Origin: Impatiens glandulifera
Lineage: Eukaryota; Streptophyta; Magnoliopsida; Ericales; Balsaminaceae
Direction of reading: 5' to 3'
DNA: 64,000 bases
NCBI RefSeq assembly: GCF_907164915.1
Contig: NC_061862.1
Location: 136,391,520-136,455,519 of the forward strand
Both the position numbers and the translations under genes were made by a program. Every line of letters begins with the position of its first letter. Within the stretch, counting starts at the first letter, position 1. Shown one piece after another: positions 32,640-43,413 of this stretch. Below the pieces are notes generated by a model. The model saw nothing but the letters and a program-made list of their open reading frames with translations. It searched no databases and was not told where the DNA came from.

Positions 32640-33219
32640 TAGGGTGGGTCGGTACTATACCTCAATTTTTATCCATACTTTATCTTTTACCTAAAATTTT
32701 GGTATGCAAAAAATGCATACCTTTACCTTACCTTGATTTCGGTATACCTTTATTTCGATATACCTTAATTTTGGTATACAAAAAATTCGTACATTTACCT
32801 TAACTTGATTTCGCTATACCTTAATTTTGGTACAGTATAAATATTATACATTTGATACCTAAAAAATATATTAACTTAAAAAGAATCAATCTCATCGGTA
32901 AGGTAAGATAGGGTAAGATAGAGAGACATATATTGAATAATATTTCAGTATAATTATATTTTGATATTATTTAAAATTTATATTTTTATAATTAAATTAA
33001 TATCAAATTTATTTAATTATTTTCTTATAAGTATTATATATATATATATATATATTTTAACTTATAAATACTATTCGATATACCAAAATTTTAAAAATCT
33101 CATATTTTTACCGTACTAATAATTTCGGTATTGGTATCCTACCTTACTTTTTTTTCCGTATACCTTAAAAATCGATATTTTTGATATACCTTTAATATCG
33201 GTATTTTTTCACACACCTA
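32640..33219. mobile_element. hAT-type MITE
   Basis: 580 bp. The left end is TAGGGTGGGTCGGTA and the right end, inverted, is TAGGTGTGTGAAAAAATACCG. The 8-bp flanks are GTTATTTT (32632-32639) and CTTATTTT (33220-33227), 7 of 8 identical. The interior consists of repeated GGTATACCTT-like phrases and has no coding capacity. Confidence 0.7.
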
Positions 33220-33227
33220 CTTATTTT

Positions 33228-34740
33228 ATTAATAGAATAAATAACAAATTTAAAATTTAGTTAAAATTTTTTAACAATTGTAAACCTCGATTATTATCAT
33301 CTAAAGATCTCTACTAGCACTCCTATAACGTTATATTTAGAAAAAAAAAAAATCGTTTTTTACGTATGAATTTTTAAAATAATTCAAACAAAATTAATAT
33401 TTCAAACAATCATTTTTTAACAATTAAATTACTAATTTCATTAACCAAAATATTAAAATACCCTTTATTTTTTTATTTTACTTATATATCAATATCTTTT
33501 AAGTTTTTTTTATTAAAAATATAATCACATTTTCAAAATAATCAACAATCATTAATTTTTTATCTTTTAAATTTAAAAAAAATACCAATCCTAACATGAC
33601 CTTAATCATAACAATAATATGGGCATCCACAAACTTCCGAGCATTGCTTTGGTACTTGAACCGTGAGTAATTTCATGAATTTGTGATGATAAAGCGGCCC
33701 CAGCACTCAGCCGTGTTGAAAAATGGAATGTTGAGTGAAAATACACTCAAACCATGACTTCCTTCAATTCAGGGATATTAAATAAACAAAATGAAATGGC
33801 AAATCAGTTAACAGATTTAACACCTTAGTTGAAAGTTCTAAATATTATAATATATTTAAACTAAAGTTCTTTAAACCATAAAAATTTAAACGAGACTTAA
33901 ATTTGATAAAATCATGTTATTTATCCATTTTATTGTGTAAGGTAGAGGGTTTAGAGTTAGTCTTTTATTTAGATAAATTTCTTACTATTTTGTTCATATA
34001 AAAATGATCGAATTTGTTGTTTGAATTTTCTTAATGTAAGTAGAGATTCTTCCTACTTTCAATACCAATTGATTGTTTCATTGGTTATGTAACTCGAATT
34101 TTATATATCTTGCTTAAGCTCTTTTGAGCTATTTATCAATAATGCAAAGTTTGATTTTATTTCAATGTGAGTATCTTAATTTTTTATTTTTTTACATTTT
34201 CCTCGTTCATCATATCATGCTTGGAAATTGTTTGCATGCCTCGATAAATCATATTGATGTTTGGAGTCTTTCAAGAGTAAAGAATCTTAATGACATCGTT
34301 GATTTCTATCGTTGGTTGATGATGACACTAACTTAACGTTGTTTGTCATGAAAGAAAACTTTGAAGTTAACGAGACTTTTTAACAAATTTATACAAAGAT
34401 TCAAACTCAATTTAAATGCTTACTTCTTGCCCTAAAATGGTAATGCAAATAAATTCTTTAATCATGTTCTTTTCAAACGCATGTCATCCAAAATTCTTCA
34501 ATTTGAAACTCCAATTCAACCCTTCCTAGAGTCTTTTCCACACACAAAGTCGTTTATTCAACTATTCCTCGAAAGTCTTCAATTGTTCCTCTTTCGTGCA
34601 CATCCATCACAATCGTAGCAAACCTAACCCAAAATCCATTAAATGTATATTTCTCGCATATTCATGTTACTCCCAAATAAAAAAAAATATATCACTATGT
34701 TAACTTCTTTTGAAATTTTAGAGATTTAGAGGGAGAATTT
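33228..34740. other. AT-rich intergenic, no gene
   Basis: No recognisable gene. 33640-33780 is a short stretch of normal composition without a conserved frame. Confidence 0.35.
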
Positions 34741-34744
34741 TAAA

Positions 34745-34929
34745 AAATATCAGAAAGTTAGAATATAAAATAATATATTTATAAGATATTATCACAATAT
34801 TATAAATTGTGATAATATTAATATTATATTATTATATTACATTATCTTTATTATTTGTTAATTATTATGTCTATACCTATGTAACTATTTATAACAATTC
34901 AATATTATATTTCTCTCTTCATTCTAACA
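34745..34929 (+). repeat. Possible copia LTR followed by primer-site relic
   Basis: Ends CTCTTCATTCTAACA and is followed at once by TGATATAAGAG, resembling a decayed TGGTATCAGAG primer site. The interior ATAACAATTCAATATTATATTTC resembles Ale-type LTR ends. The left limit is uncertain and no partner LTR was found. Confidence 0.4.
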
Positions 34930-35060
34930 TGATATAAGAGTTTTTTATCGTTCTTGAGTCAATCAAATGATAGTCTCCCGCTGCCTCCATCAATGGTTAT
35001 TTTAGTCATTGATGAATGACTCCAATAATTTATTATTAATATTTTATTTTATTTTCGTTT

Positions 35061-35434
35061 ATGAAAGCTGAGGAGTATCGAAGTTTCATTGGTGGACTTG
35101 CATGAGTAATTTCTGTTGAGATCATGAAGACCGACCTCGTGACCGAGACCATGGCCGAGATCGTGATCGTGACTGTGACTCTAAAGAGGGTAGTGAATCT
35201 GGTGGAGGTGATTGTTTCAGGTGTGGCAAGCCATAACACTTTGCTATGGAATATCCTAATAGTGAAGGGGTAGAGGAGATGACAAGTATAACAGTAGGGA
35301 TGGCGGTGGGACCAGATAGGAATGGGGATCAATATGGTAGGGGAAGAAGCAAGGATTCTGGTGGAGGCGATAGATATAGTAAAAAACGATCTGAACCATA
35401 TGACCACCGAAGTGTAGGAAGGTTTCGTGGATGA
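35061..35434 (+). pseudogene. RZ-1-like glycine-rich RNA-binding protein pseudogene
   Basis: Starts ATG with the N-terminal EYRSFIGGLA of an RZ-1 RRM, then jumps straight to the Arg/Asp-rich region (RPRDRDHGRDRDRD) and the CCHC knuckle CFRCGKP, losing nearly all of the RRM. There are in-frame stops (after GGLA, and TAA in the knuckle), then frameshifts in the Gly/Arg-rich tail. The plant RZ-1 family binds RNA in the nucleus; this copy cannot. No poly(A) tail or target duplication was seen, so a processed origin is possible but unproven. Confidence 0.8.
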
Positions 35435-35760
35435 ATTGACTAGAGTTTTGATATAACTGAAGATGCCGTTGTCTACTAAGTTAACATTGATACTTCAATT
35501 TACAGGTTGTGTTTTCTTTTGATGTCTGGCTATAAAGCATTGTAGTGGATCAATCTTTTGAAAAGTGTGATCTCGGCACAATTGGCTACTTGCTACTTAT
35601 TTGTTCCTAAAATGTTGGGTGTCTGGTATTATGGATCTTGTACTTTCTTGTTGATACGTTGGGTTCTGAATTTGCAATTTGAATGCCATTATTGTTATTT
35701 GGATGAGTTGCTGATGAATTTTAAACTGTTTGTGGCGGTTAAAATTAATATTTTTAATTA
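35435..35760 (+). other. Probable 3' UTR remnant of the RZ-1 pseudogene
   Basis: Non-AT-rich, T-rich sequence continuing from the pseudogene, with TGTTTTC and TTGTACTTTC runs typical of plant 3' UTRs. Confidence 0.4.
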
Positions 35761-35800
35761 ATTATGGTATTGATTAGGATAATATGGAAGTTTATAAGTT

Positions 35801-36565
35801 TATTAGGATCGGTTACAATAATAGAAGGGGTGGGGTTGAATAATTTGTCACATATACCGAATATTCTGTAGTACAATCCGGTATACCGCGATCCAACAAA
35901 TATATTCTCATTTACGATCCCGTACACCTAGCGTACGTTCAACGGATAGCGGACACGTATCCAAAAGAAAGATTCGACCGTTGTTACACTTCAATGTAAA
36001 AGGTGATCAGAGTACAACGGTGAATCTCTTGGTCTTTCTTTGAAACTTACGAATTCACAAATTACTAAGCTCTGTGTGTTTACTTTCTCTAAGATCACTG
36101 TGTGATTCACTAAGTTAAGTTGAGCAATTGTTTATTGTTCTTTCTGAGTGAAATTTTAGTATTGTAAGTTGAATAGTATTTTGTTTGTTCAACAGAGTGA
36201 TAGCTAGAAGTTCAGAAGCAGACAACTGTTAAGTCCTGTGTGTTTGACTGAGTTTGTGTAGTGTCTATACGAATCAAAGCTTTCTAGTGAAAAACCTTTT
36301 GGAAGCAGAAGAAGGAGTGACGTAGGAGTTTTATCTCCGAACATTCATAAAACTCCTTGTGTTATTTTATTTCTGCATCTTCTAATCGTTTATCTGCCGC
36401 TTCAAATCGAGTAAGCATTTCCGTACTTGAATCCATTCAAAACTTTGCAAAGATTTGTGAAGAATAAAAATAAATTTCAATCTCTAACAGAATTAAAATT
36501 AAATTGAAAGTGATAAATTGTTTAACAATACTCTACCCCTGCTATTGTTGACATCGATCCTAACA
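35801..36565. repeat. Solo LTR, Sirevirus-like copia
   Basis: Begins TATTAGGATCGG and ends CGATCCTAACA, an inverted terminal match, with GAAGGGGTGGGGTTGAATAA near the start as in many Sirevirus-class LTRs. About 765 bp. No internal region lies on either side. The expected 5-bp duplication is not intact (AAGTT versus AGTAA). Confidence 0.6.
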
Positions 36566-37160
36566 AGTAATCAATATAAAAAAATTGAAGAATGTCAATT
36601 TTATTTACAAAGTTGGAGCCAAGTGTCAAATTTATTTATAAAGTTGTAAAATTTTATTTTTATATATAAAGTTTTCAAAAAAATGTTTAAAATATTTAGA
36701 TAACGGAAGTCATCTAACGGGGTTAATTTTTATTCATGTGGCATACACCACGTATCATCCACCCATTATATATATATTTTTTAAATTATTTTCTTTTCGT
36801 ATTTCAAACAAATCCATTTGTTATTTTTTTACAGACCTAACCCATCCTCACTTCACCATCAACGTTGTTGCCTTCCTCTTCACCAAGCAGTCGTCGTCGT
36901 TGCCTCCCTCGTCACCAACAGTTGTCGTCGCCGCCCTCTTCACCAGCTGCCGGCGTCGTAGCAGAACAGAGTACATGAATATGATACTTACAGGTATTTA
37001 ATGCCCCAATCTTCCAATGACATGACCGTCAAACTTAATTGTAAGATTAATAATCCCGTTTAACTGTTCTTGTTTGAGAAAAAGGTACATTGTACGAAGC
37101 AATTGGTACGTTGGTGCCATTAATAAACAAAGACCCAACATTAGTCTCCTTATGGCTAAT

Positions 37161-37705
37161 TGTTGGGCCTTATGGGTCCAGCCCAATTAGGCAATATAAA
37201 ACCAAATAAATCCTAATTTTGTTTCTCTCTCTACCACAATTTTCAGAGAGAGTTCTGTGAAGAGATCAAGAGAAACAGAGTGAAGAAAATACAGAGGAAG
37301 AAGAAGAGAAGAAGATATAGAGGAAGAAGAAGAGAAGGAGAACAGAGTATCACCTTCTTTGTCTTGATTACCCTCAGGTTCATTTCTCTCTTACTTGTAA
37401 AGGGAATTTCATGTTTTCTCAAACCTAGATTTGTTTGGGTTTGAATGAAATTAGTTTCTCTGTATGTATACCTCAACTTTAGCCTTTAAAGTTGAGAAGA
37501 ACAATTGTATCGGTTTCTTACTGATTAGTGAAATCTGTTGGTTTTGCCCCGTGGTTTTTTACCCTCCGTGTTGAGAGGGTTTTCCACGTAAATCTGGTGT
37601 TCTTTATTACTTTGCTGATCTGCTAGTATGATTTGGTTGACTTGTGAAATTAATCAGATCAATTGATTTCAATAGGAAGTATTATTCAACTTGAAATTCC
37701 TAACA
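37161..37705 (+). repeat. 5' LTR of the young copia
   Basis: 545 bp, two substitutions from the 3' LTR. It contains a purine-rich GAAGAAGAAGAG repeat in its middle (about 37297-37340). Confidence 0.97.
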
Positions 37706-37765
37706 AGTGGTATCAGAGCTGTTAGGTTTACTTTCTATTGAAGAGTGCTTTTCCCTCAGGTTTAG

Positions 37766-38356
37766 ATGGAAGGCAGTAGCACTATGATCAGGCTGACAAA
37801 CAATAACTGGCAGATTTGGAAATCCAAAATGGAGGACATCCTTTATTGTAAGGATCTGTATGAGCCAGTTGAAGGAGATAGTGCAAAGCCAAAAGAGATG
37901 GCTGAAGCTGATTGGATAAAACTGAACCGGAAAGCAGTCGGCACAATCAGACAATGGCTTGATGATAGTGTTTATCACCATGTAGCAAGTGAGAAAAGTG
38001 CTCATGAGCTATGGAAGAAGCTAGAGTCATTGTATGAGCAGAAGACGGCAGGTAACAAAGCGTTTCTGATCCGAAAGTTGGTAAATCTGAAATTTAGAGA
38101 AGGCACAGGTGTTGCTGAGCATTTAAACGAGTTCCAGAGCTTGATTAATCAATTATCAGTGATGGAGATGACCTTAGAAGATGAGCTACAAGCCTTGTTA
38201 CTATTGGGATCATTGCCTGACAGTTGGGAGACATTGGTTGTGATTGTTAGTAATGCAGCTCCGAATGGTGTGCTTACTATGAGTATAGTTACTAGCAGCT
38301 TGTTCAATGAGGAGACAAGAAGGAAGTCAACTAATACAAATAGTGCACAGGCCTAG
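37766..38356 (+). CDS. copia gag, N-terminal part
   Basis: Starts at ATG 37766, 60 bp after the primer site. Encodes 196 aa of copia gag (UBN2/retrotran_gag type: NNNWQIWKSKMEDIL, LWKKLESLYEQKTAGNKAFL, LPDSWETLVVIV). It ends at a premature TAG at 38354-38356. The following sequence in another frame continues the gag basic region and zinc knuckle, so a one-base shift near 38352 has broken the polyprotein. The product would make a particle core but lack its RNA-binding knuckle. Confidence 0.9.
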   Translation: MEGSSTMIRLTNNNWQIWKSKMEDILYCKDLYEPVEGDSAKPKEMAEADWIKLNRKAVGTIRQWLDDSVYHHVASEKSAHELWKKLESLYEQKTAGNKAFLIRKLVNLKFREGTGVAEHLNEFQSLINQLSVMEMTLEDELQALLLLGSLPDSWETLVVIVSNAAPNGVLTMSIVTSSLFNEETRRKSTNTNSAQA

Positions 38357-39207
38357 TCACAGAGAACAGGGGAAGAGCTGAACACCGACAACAATCAAGA
38401 GGCCATAGCAAGTCAAGAGGCAGATCAAAATCTAAGGGAAGAGAATGTTATCACTGTGGTAAAGAAGGTCACATGAAGAAAAATTGTAGAGCCTGGAAAA
38501 GACTACAGAATGAAGGCAAAAATCAGAAGAAAGATGATGAAAACAGAAATACCACAGCCACAGTAACTGCAGAGGATGTAGTTATTCTTTCTTGTGAAAA
38601 GGAACAATATCTACATGTAGAAGATCACCAAGGAGTTGAGTGGATAGTTGATACAGGTGCTTGCTATCATGCTACACCGAATAAAGAGTTCTTCACCACG
38701 TACAAGGCTGGAGATCTTGGTACAGTGAAGATGGGTAATACTAGTCACTCAAGCATTGTGGGTATTGGTGACATTTATTTGCAGACAGAACAGGGGCATC
38801 GGTTAACACTGAAAGATGTGCGGCATATTCCTGATTTGCGTCTAAATTTGATATCAGGTGATGCATTGGACAAAGATGGATTCAAGCATTATCTTGGTGG
38901 TGGTGAATGGAAACTCAGCAAAGGATCAATGATTGTAGCAAAAGGGAAGTCGTGGCACTCATTGTACAGAACACATGTGAAGGTACTCAAAGATGATCTG
39001 AATGCAGTACAAGCTGAAAGCTCTCTAAATCTGTGGCATCAACGCCTTGGCCACATGAGTGAGAAAGGGCTGCGAATTCTGGTGAGGAAGCTGCACATCC
39101 CCTCAACCAAAGATGAGGTTCTGGATCTATGCGACTACTGCCCATTTGGTAAGCAACATCGAGTCTCTTTTAGTCAGACATCAGAAAAGAAAAACATAAT
39201 GTGTTAG
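38357..39207 (+). CDS. copia gag zinc knuckle, protease and GAG-pre-integrase
   Basis: Open from the frame break onward (first ATG 38473). It holds a basic stretch, the CCHC knuckle CYHCGKEGHMKKNC, the aspartic protease active site WIVDTGACYH, and the GAG-pre-integrase HHCC motif (LWHQRLGHMS ... CDYCPFGKQH). It stops at TAG 39205-39207; a one-base loss in the A-rich run around 39186-39196 is the simplest explanation, because pol continues in the neighbouring frame. Confidence 0.88.
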
Positions 39208-41753
39208 ACTTGATTTATTCTGATGTGTGTGGTCCTTTTGAAGTGGAGTCATTGGGTGGCAATCGATATTTTTTAACATTTATTGATGATGCGTCTAGAA
39301 AGGTGTGGGTTTATTTTATGAGAACAAAAGACCAGGTATTCAATTACTTTCAAGAGTTCCATGTCATGGTAGAAAGAGAGATAGACAGTAAGTTGAAATG
39401 TCTTCGCTCTGATAACGGGGGAGAGTATACCTCCAAGGAATTTAAAGCATACTGTACCAAATATGGTATTCGACATGAGAAGACAGTGCCTGGAACTCCG
39501 CAGCACAATGGTGTGGCTGAGAGAATGAATCGCACCATTGTAGAAAAGGTGAGATGCATGCTGAAGATGGCAAAGTTGCCAAAACAGTTTTGGGGAGAAG
39601 CAGTTCGTACAGCCTGCTATCTCATAAACAAGTCACCCTCTGTTCCTTTGAAGTTTGAAATACTAGAAAGTGTATGGTCTAAGAAGAATGTTTCATACTC
39701 ACATCTAAGGGTGTTTGGATGCAAAGCATATGTGCATATTCCAAAGGAACAAAGATCCAAGTTGGATGATAAAGCAACTCCATGTATTTTCCTTGGATAT
39801 GGAAATGAAGAATTTGGGTACAGGTTATGGGACTCAGAAAAGAAGAGAATTGTCAGGTGCAGAGATGTTGTGTTCTTTGAAGGTCAGACAGGGATAAGTC
39901 CAGAAATAATTGAGAAGTCAGAGAGGGTTGATGAGTCCATAGAACTCATACCAATTCCTTCACATGTACAGTCAACAGTAACAGATGAAGATGAACAAAA
40001 TGAAGAAGCCACTGAGGAAACCTCTGATATGAATGGTAGTAATGATGATGAGACTGTTTATGGTGTTCCTGAGCAGGGGGAGCAACATCGTCAAGAGGAG
40101 CCAGAAGAGCCCCCATTAAGAAGGTCTGAGAGAGAGCACCAACCTTCTAAAAGATACCCTTCTTCAGAGTATATCCTGTTGACAGAAGAAGGAGAGCTAG
40201 AAAGTTTTCAGGAGGCACAAGCTCATAAAGACAAAGTTAAGTGGCAGGATGCAATGAAAGACGAGATGAAGTCATTGCAAGAAAATGACACATATGAGCT
40301 TGTGGTGCTTCCTAAGGGCAGAAAGGCCTTGAGAAATAAATGGGTGTTCAAGCTAAAGAGAGATGGAAATGGAGAACTTATGAAGTACAAAGCCCGACTG
40401 ATCGTAAAGGGTTTTGGACAGAAACAGGGCATCGACTTTGAGGAAATTTTCTCACCAGTGGTAAAGATGACTTCCATTCGTGTAGTGTTAGGTCTAGTAT
40501 CTGGCCTAGATCTTGAACTTGAACAACTTGATGTAAAAACTGCATTCCTTCATGGTAACCTTGAAGAAGAGATCTATATGGTGCAACCAGAGGGATTTGA
40601 AGTGAAAGAAAAAGAAAACATGGTTTGCAAATTGAAGAAGAGTCTATATGGTTTGAAACAAGCCCCGAGACAATGGTACAAGAAATTTGACTCCTTTATG
40701 ATGAGTCATGGGTACCAGAAAACCAAGGCAGATCCATGTGTTTTCTTCAAAAGATTTCCTAATGGAAAATTTATAATCCTTTTACTTTATGTTGATGATA
40801 TGTTGATTGCAGGACATGATGCTCTGTTTATAGCTATGTTGAAGAAAGAGATGTCCAAGACATTTGAAATGAAAGACATGGGTCAAGCACGCCAGATATT
40901 GGGCATGAAGATTACTCGTGACAGAAAGGCTAAAAGACTTTGTTTGTCACAAGAGAAGTACATTGAAAGGGTGCTTGAAAGATTCAACATGCAAGGAGCA
41001 AAGAAAGTAAGTTGTCCACTTCCTAGCCATTTGAAATTGAGCAAGAAGTTGTGTCCATCAACAGAAAAAGAAAAGGATGAAATGTCAAGTGTGTCATACT
41101 CCTCAGCTGTAGGGAGTTTGATGTATGCAATGGTTTGCACTAGGCCAGATATAGCTTATGCAGTCGGTGTGGTAAGCAGATTCCTTTCTAATCCAGGAAA
41201 ACAACATTGGGAAGCAGTGAAATGGATTCTTAGATATCTAAGAGGCACTTCCAATTTGTGTTTGAGTTTTGGAAATGGTGAACATGTGCTAGAAGGTTAC
41301 ACTGATTCTGATATGGCTGGAGATCTGGATCACAGAAAATCCACTTCAGGTTATGTGTTTACTTTTGCAGGGGGAGCCGTGTCATGGCAATCCAAACTAC
41401 AGAAATGTGTGGCTTTGTCAACCACAGAAGCAGAATACATTGCAGCCACTAAAGCTGGTAAAGAGCTATTGTGGTTGATTAGATTTCTCTTGGAGCTTGG
41501 TATGCAACAAGAAGATGCAGTTGTTTTCTGTGATAGCCAGAGTGCTATAGATTTGAGCAAAAATGCTACATATCATTCCAGAACTAAGCATATTGATGTG
41601 AGATTTCATTGGTTAAGAGATGCAATAGAAAGCCAGCAGATGAAGCTGAAGAAAATTCACACTAATAAGAATCCATCAGACATGTTTACGAAGATAGTTC
41701 CAAAAGACAAGTTTGAGCTTTGTTGTCGGCTTGTCGGCGTGAATACCAAGTGA
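39201..41753 (+). CDS. copia pol: integrase, reverse transcriptase, RNase H
   Basis: 850 codons open to TGA 41751-41753. Integrase core with the D, D, E positions in YSDVCGP, RSDNGGEY and HNGVAERMN; then the linker; RT with NKWVFKLKRDGNG, LDVKTAFLHGNLEEEIYM, SLYGLKQAPRQWYKKFDSF and the catalytic LLYVDDMLIAG; RNase H with YTDSDMAGDLDHRKSTSG, LSTTEAEYIA, CDSQSAIDLS and HSRTKHIDVRFHWLR. The start given is a GTG inside the reading; there is no separate start codon, since it is normally made as part of the polyprotein. All catalytic motifs look intact. Confidence 0.93.
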   Translation: MLDLIYSDVCGPFEVESLGGNRYFLTFIDDASRKVWVYFMRTKDQVFNYFQEFHVMVEREIDSKLKCLRSDNGGEYTSKEFKAYCTKYGIRHEKTVPGTPQHNGVAERMNRTIVEKVRCMLKMAKLPKQFWGEAVRTACYLINKSPSVPLKFEILESVWSKKNVSYSHLRVFGCKAYVHIPKEQRSKLDDKATPCIFLGYGNEEFGYRLWDSEKKRIVRCRDVVFFEGQTGISPEIIEKSERVDESIELIPIPSHVQSTVTDEDEQNEEATEETSDMNGSNDDETVYGVPEQGEQHRQEEPEEPPLRRSEREHQPSKRYPSSEYILLTEEGELESFQEAQAHKDKVKWQDAMKDEMKSLQENDTYELVVLPKGRKALRNKWVFKLKRDGNGELMKYKARLIVKGFGQKQGIDFEEIFSPVVKMTSIRVVLGLVSGLDLELEQLDVKTAFLHGNLEEEIYMVQPEGFEVKEKENMVCKLKKSLYGLKQAPRQWYKKFDSFMMSHGYQKTKADPCVFFKRFPNGKFIILLLYVDDMLIAGHDALFIAMLKKEMSKTFEMKDMGQARQILGMKITRDRKAKRLCLSQEKYIERVLERFNMQGAKKVSCPLPSHLKLSKKLCPSTEKEKDEMSSVSYSSAVGSLMYAMVCTRPDIAYAVGVVSRFLSNPGKQHWEAVKWILRYLRGTSNLCLSFGNGEHVLEGYTDSDMAGDLDHRKSTSGYVFTFAGGAVSWQSKLQKCVALSTTEAEYIAATKAGKELLWLIRFLLELGMQQEDAVVFCDSQSAIDLSKNATYHSRTKHIDVRFHWLRDAIESQQMKLKKIHTNKNPSDMFTKIVPKDKFELCCRLVGVNTK

Positions 41754-41800
41754 TGACTTGAAGATCGGTGTGCCTCTCTCCGTGGGCTGGAGGGGGAGAT

Positions 41801-42345
41801 TGTTGGGCCTTATGGGTCCAGCCCAATTAGGCAATATAAAACCAAATAAACCCTAATTTTGTTTCTCTCTCTATCACAATTTTCAGAGAGAGTTCTGTGA
41901 AGAGATCAAGAGAAACAGAGTGAAGAAAATACAGAGGAAGAAGAAGAGAAGAAGATATAGAGGAAGAAGAAGAGAAGGAGAACAGAGTATCACCTTCTTT
42001 GTCTTGATTACCCTCAGGTTCATTTCTCTCTTACTTGTAAAGGGAATTTCATGTTTTCTCAAACCTAGATTTGTTTGGGTTTGAATGAAATTAGTTTCTC
42101 TGTATGTATACCTCAACTTTAGCCTTTAAAGTTGAGAAGAACAATTGTATCGGTTTCTTACTGATTAGTGAAATCTGTTGGTTTTGCCCCGTGGTTTTTT
42201 ACCCTCCGTGTTGAGAGGGTTTTCCACGTAAATCTGGTGTTCTTTATTACTTTGCTGATCTGCTAGTATGATTTGGTTGACTTGTGAAATTAATCAGATC
42301 AATTGATTTCAATAGGAAGTATTATTCAACTTGAAATTCCTAACA
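41801..42345 (+). repeat. 3' LTR of the young copia
   Basis: 545 bp, preceded by the polypurine tract and followed by the CTAAT duplication. Confidence 0.97.
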
Positions 42346-42350
42346 CTAAT

Positions 42351-43413
42351 GACCCTAATATACTCCTCTAGGAAATGAGTATTATGCGTAGATACTAGAT
42401 TGTCGTAATAGATACCTGAATTCTCGTTTGGGTTTTTGGAGGCGATGGTGATTTGTAGAGTGGAGGAGAGAAGATTCAACGGCAACGACGAGAGGTTTAA
42501 GGTGAAGACAATGGTGTCTTGAATGATGAGTTGTGGTTTTTGGGGATGGGAGAAACGTATGATGAGTAAGATGGATATGATGATTAGATTGAAGATGATT
42601 AGAAAGATGAGTTTGGTTTTGCGTTTTGCAGTATTGGGTTTAGTGTCGCTGCTGCGACATCTGCATATTTTTCCAAGTCAAATGGAATGTGTAATTTGCA
42701 GTATTGGATGGTGACGGCGGTGGCTGGTGAAGAGGTCGGTTGCTTGTGAAGTGAGGATGGAGGTTAGGTCTATAAAAAAAGATTTGTTTAAAATGAAAAA
42801 GAAAAATAGTTTAAAATATATATATAATAGGCGGATTATACTTGAATGTCACATGGATACAAATCTAACTTCGTTAGATGACCTTCGTTATCTTAATAAT
42901 TTTGACAACTTTATATACAAAAATAATTTTTTTACAACTTTATAAATAAATTTAATATTTCGTTACAACTTTTTAAAAAAAAAATGGTGTCAGAGTTAAT
43001 TGACATAACTTCGAATCTTGCTAAACAAGGCCTAGACTTAATATATGAAGAGAAAACAAACTGTAAATTCAAAAGTTTATTATGCAAGAGATAATATATG
43101 AGAGTTTAAATAGATGAGATCTATCTAAAGGCCAATTAAGGAAGTTAGGACTTTTTGAAGGATTGAGCTCTACAAATAGAGCTAATCTACAAAACCCAAA
43201 TAACACACTCATTTCATAGATGGCGAAACTTTGAAACTCGTAAACAATAACTGCCCTCTTGCAATAATAATTGTAAGATTTTAACTATTTAATATGTTAT
43301 AAGAGCATGTTATAAGAGAGAATATCGATGTCTTTGACCCTACTACATACAAAAAGAAAAAATGGTCAAGAAATTCACAATGCATGCACTATAATAAATA
43401 ATAAAAAAAGCTC
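42351..43413. other. Right arm of the inverted-repeat element and intergenic DNA
   Basis: 42351-42714 is interior of the split element, with no known protein. 42715-42995 is its right arm. 42996-43413 is AT-rich and includes the 3' flank of the RABA gene on the minus strand. Confidence 0.4.

Larger units (their letters stand above)
37161..42345 (+). mobile_element. Young Ty1-copia retrotransposon, Tnt1/Tork-like
   Basis: LTRs 37161-37705 and 41801-42345, each 545 bp, differ at only two sites (37211/41851 and 37234/41874). Ends are TGTTGGGCC...CCTAACA. Target duplication CTAAT is perfect (37156-37160 and 42346-42350). The primer site TGGTATCAGAGC at 37708-37719 matches initiator-Met tRNA exactly, and the polypurine tract GGAGGGGGAGAT is at 41789-41800. 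Domain order and RT sequence resemble the Tnt1/Tork clade. Two frame breaks (near 38352 and near 39196) separate gag, protease and pol. Confidence 0.97.
36590..42995. mobile_element. Inverted-repeat DNA element split by a young copia
   Basis: Left arm about 36590-36960 and right arm about 42715-42995 are inverted copies (for example AAATTTATTTATAAAGTTGTAA on the left and its complement on the right, then the pairs TCATCTAACG / CGTTAGATGA and GACCTAACC / GGTTAGGTC). Without the copia at 37161-42345 the element is about 1.2 kb. It may be a MULE-like or other TIR element. Exact ends and the target duplication were not settled. Confidence 0.65.

Noticed and set aside
35036..35407. 123-codon minus-strand ORF
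   Set aside because: Antisense of the RZ-1 pseudogene; the plus strand carries the recognisable protein.
37243..37476. Identical 77-codon minus-strand ORFs at 37243-37476 and 41883-42116
   Set aside because: They are the antisense of the two copia LTRs, hence identical.
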